The notes under the pieces were generated by a model that made no database searches, was not told where the DNA came from, and saw nothing but the letters and a program-made list of their open reading frames with translations. A DNA stretch of 16,086 nt from Flavobacteriales bacterium UBA1531. GTDB taxonomy: Bacteria > Bacteroidota > Bacteroidia > Flavobacteriales_D > Sanyastnellaceae. The DNA lies in NCBI GenBank assembly GCA_002323795.1, contig DCPZ01000002.1:1-16086 (forward strand). The letters are read 5' to 3'. The position numbers were made by a program, and so were the translations under genes. This document shows, one piece after another, positions 15,901 through 16,086 of this stretch (positions are counted from its first letter, which is position 1; every line of letters starts with the position of its first letter).

Positions 15901-15910
15901 GTTCTTTGAC
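15901..15910 (+). promoter_or_regulatory. boxA-like antitermination element
   Basis: GTTCTTTGAC in the leader, downstream of all three promoters, resembles the rRNA boxA core (E. coli TGCTCTTTA; Firmicutes forms contain TTCTTTGA). boxA RNA is bound by NusB/NusE so that RNA polymerase reads through structured rRNA. Placement after the last promoter and before 16S is as expected. Confidence 0.65.
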
Positions 15911-15925
15911 TTGATGCAGCAGCCC

Positions 15926-15947
15926 GGAATCTTCTTCGGAAGATTCC
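15926..15947 (+). other. Leader hairpin 1 (UUCG tetraloop)
   Basis: GGAATCTTC (15926-15934) and GAAGATTCC (15939-15947) form a perfect 9-bp stem closed by the very stable C(UUCG)G tetraloop. TTTAAAAAA follows, too short a T-run to be a convincing terminator. It lies 16 nt after the boxA-like element. Confidence 0.8.
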
Positions 15948-15957
15948 TTTAAAAAAT

Positions 15958-15979
15958 CCACTTTCCCCCCGGAAAGTGG
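15958..15979 (+). other. Leader hairpin 2
   Basis: CCACTTTCC (15958-15966) pairs perfectly with GGAAAGTGG (15971-15979) across a CCCC loop. Same arm length as hairpins 1 and 3, unrelated sequence. Confidence 0.78.
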
Positions 15980-15980
15980 T

Positions 15981-16004
15981 GTCTCATCCAAGCACGGATG
16001 AGAC
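15981..16004 (+). other. Leader hairpin 3
   Basis: GTCTCATCC (15981-15989) pairs perfectly with GGATGAGAC (15996-16004) across the loop AAGCAC. It starts one base after hairpin 2, so the two helices could stack end to end. It ends 38 bases before the 16S gene. Confidence 0.8.
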
Positions 16005-16042
16005 GTTAGATTCCCTGAGATTCTCAACAGATTGAACTTTTT

Positions 16043-16086
<44 letters not shown>

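Larger units (their letters stand above)
15551..16042 (+). promoter_or_regulatory. Control and leader region of the rRNA operon
   Basis: This stretch of nearly 490 bases has no protein gene. In order it holds three tandem rRNA-type promoters, a small stem (CCAG-TTTT-CTGG, 15874-15885), a boxA-like element, and three perfect 9-bp hairpins, and it ends at the mature 16S 5' end. I saw no tRNA or intrinsic terminator with a real U-tract. The individual elements are listed separately. Confidence 0.85.

Noticed and set aside
15926..15956. Hairpin 1 of the rRNA leader as an intrinsic terminator
   Set aside because: Only three Ts follow the stem before an A-run, and a terminator in front of 16S would be harmful; a structural or antitermination role fits better.

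Overview
The window looks like core chromosome from a member of the Bacteroidota, probably a Flavobacteriales-type marine or aquatic lineage (inference). Four things point there: promoters of the Bacteroidota type (-7 box TAnnTTTG), a secreted protein ending in a type IX secretion (T9SS) sorting domain, almost no Shine-Dalgarno sequences before genes, and a 16S rRNA 5' end that reads GATGAACGCTAGCGGCA. The genus cannot be fixed from 44 bases of 16S.

Left part (1-7079, all minus strand). In transcription order (right to left) this holds a LolD-like ABC ATPase, then a fatty-acid degradation operon: MarR-family regulator, FadN (hydroxyacyl-CoA dehydrogenase/enoyl-CoA hydratase), FadA (thiolase) and FadE (acyl-CoA dehydrogenase), spaced 4-14 bp apart. 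An M42 metallopeptidase with its own promoter follows and runs off the left edge. Together FadE, FadN and FadA cover all four steps of a beta-oxidation cycle. The regulator is probably autoregulatory, because two near-palindromic repeats sit on its promoter.

Middle part (7080-11500). sucC (TCA cycle) reads rightward from its own promoter. It converges on a minus-strand pair made of a cysteine-rich secreted protein with MopE-like and dockerin-like calcium motifs and an O-methyltransferase that starts at a TTG overlapping the previous stop codon. Divergent from these is a coupled pair: a SUI1/eIF1-like translation factor and a THUMP-domain rRNA methyltransferase, ended by a strong two-way terminator.

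Right part (11500-16086). A tandem OB-fold T9SS cargo protein (minus) is divergent from a three-gene operon (YdfG-like dehydrogenase, YtcJ-like amidohydrolase lipoprotein, SCO1-like protein), in which each junction is an ATGA overlap. The next 488 bp carry no protein gene. They form the control region of an rRNA operon: three tandem promoters each with an A8 tract, a boxA-like element and three perfect 9-bp hairpins, then the first 44 nt of the 16S gene.

I found no mobile element, CRISPR array, tRNA, phage or defence system. The least ordinary parts are the rRNA leader architecture, the Cys-rich protein/methyltransferase pair, and the SDR-amidohydrolase-SCO1 operon. I do not see convincing evidence of a wholly undescribed system.
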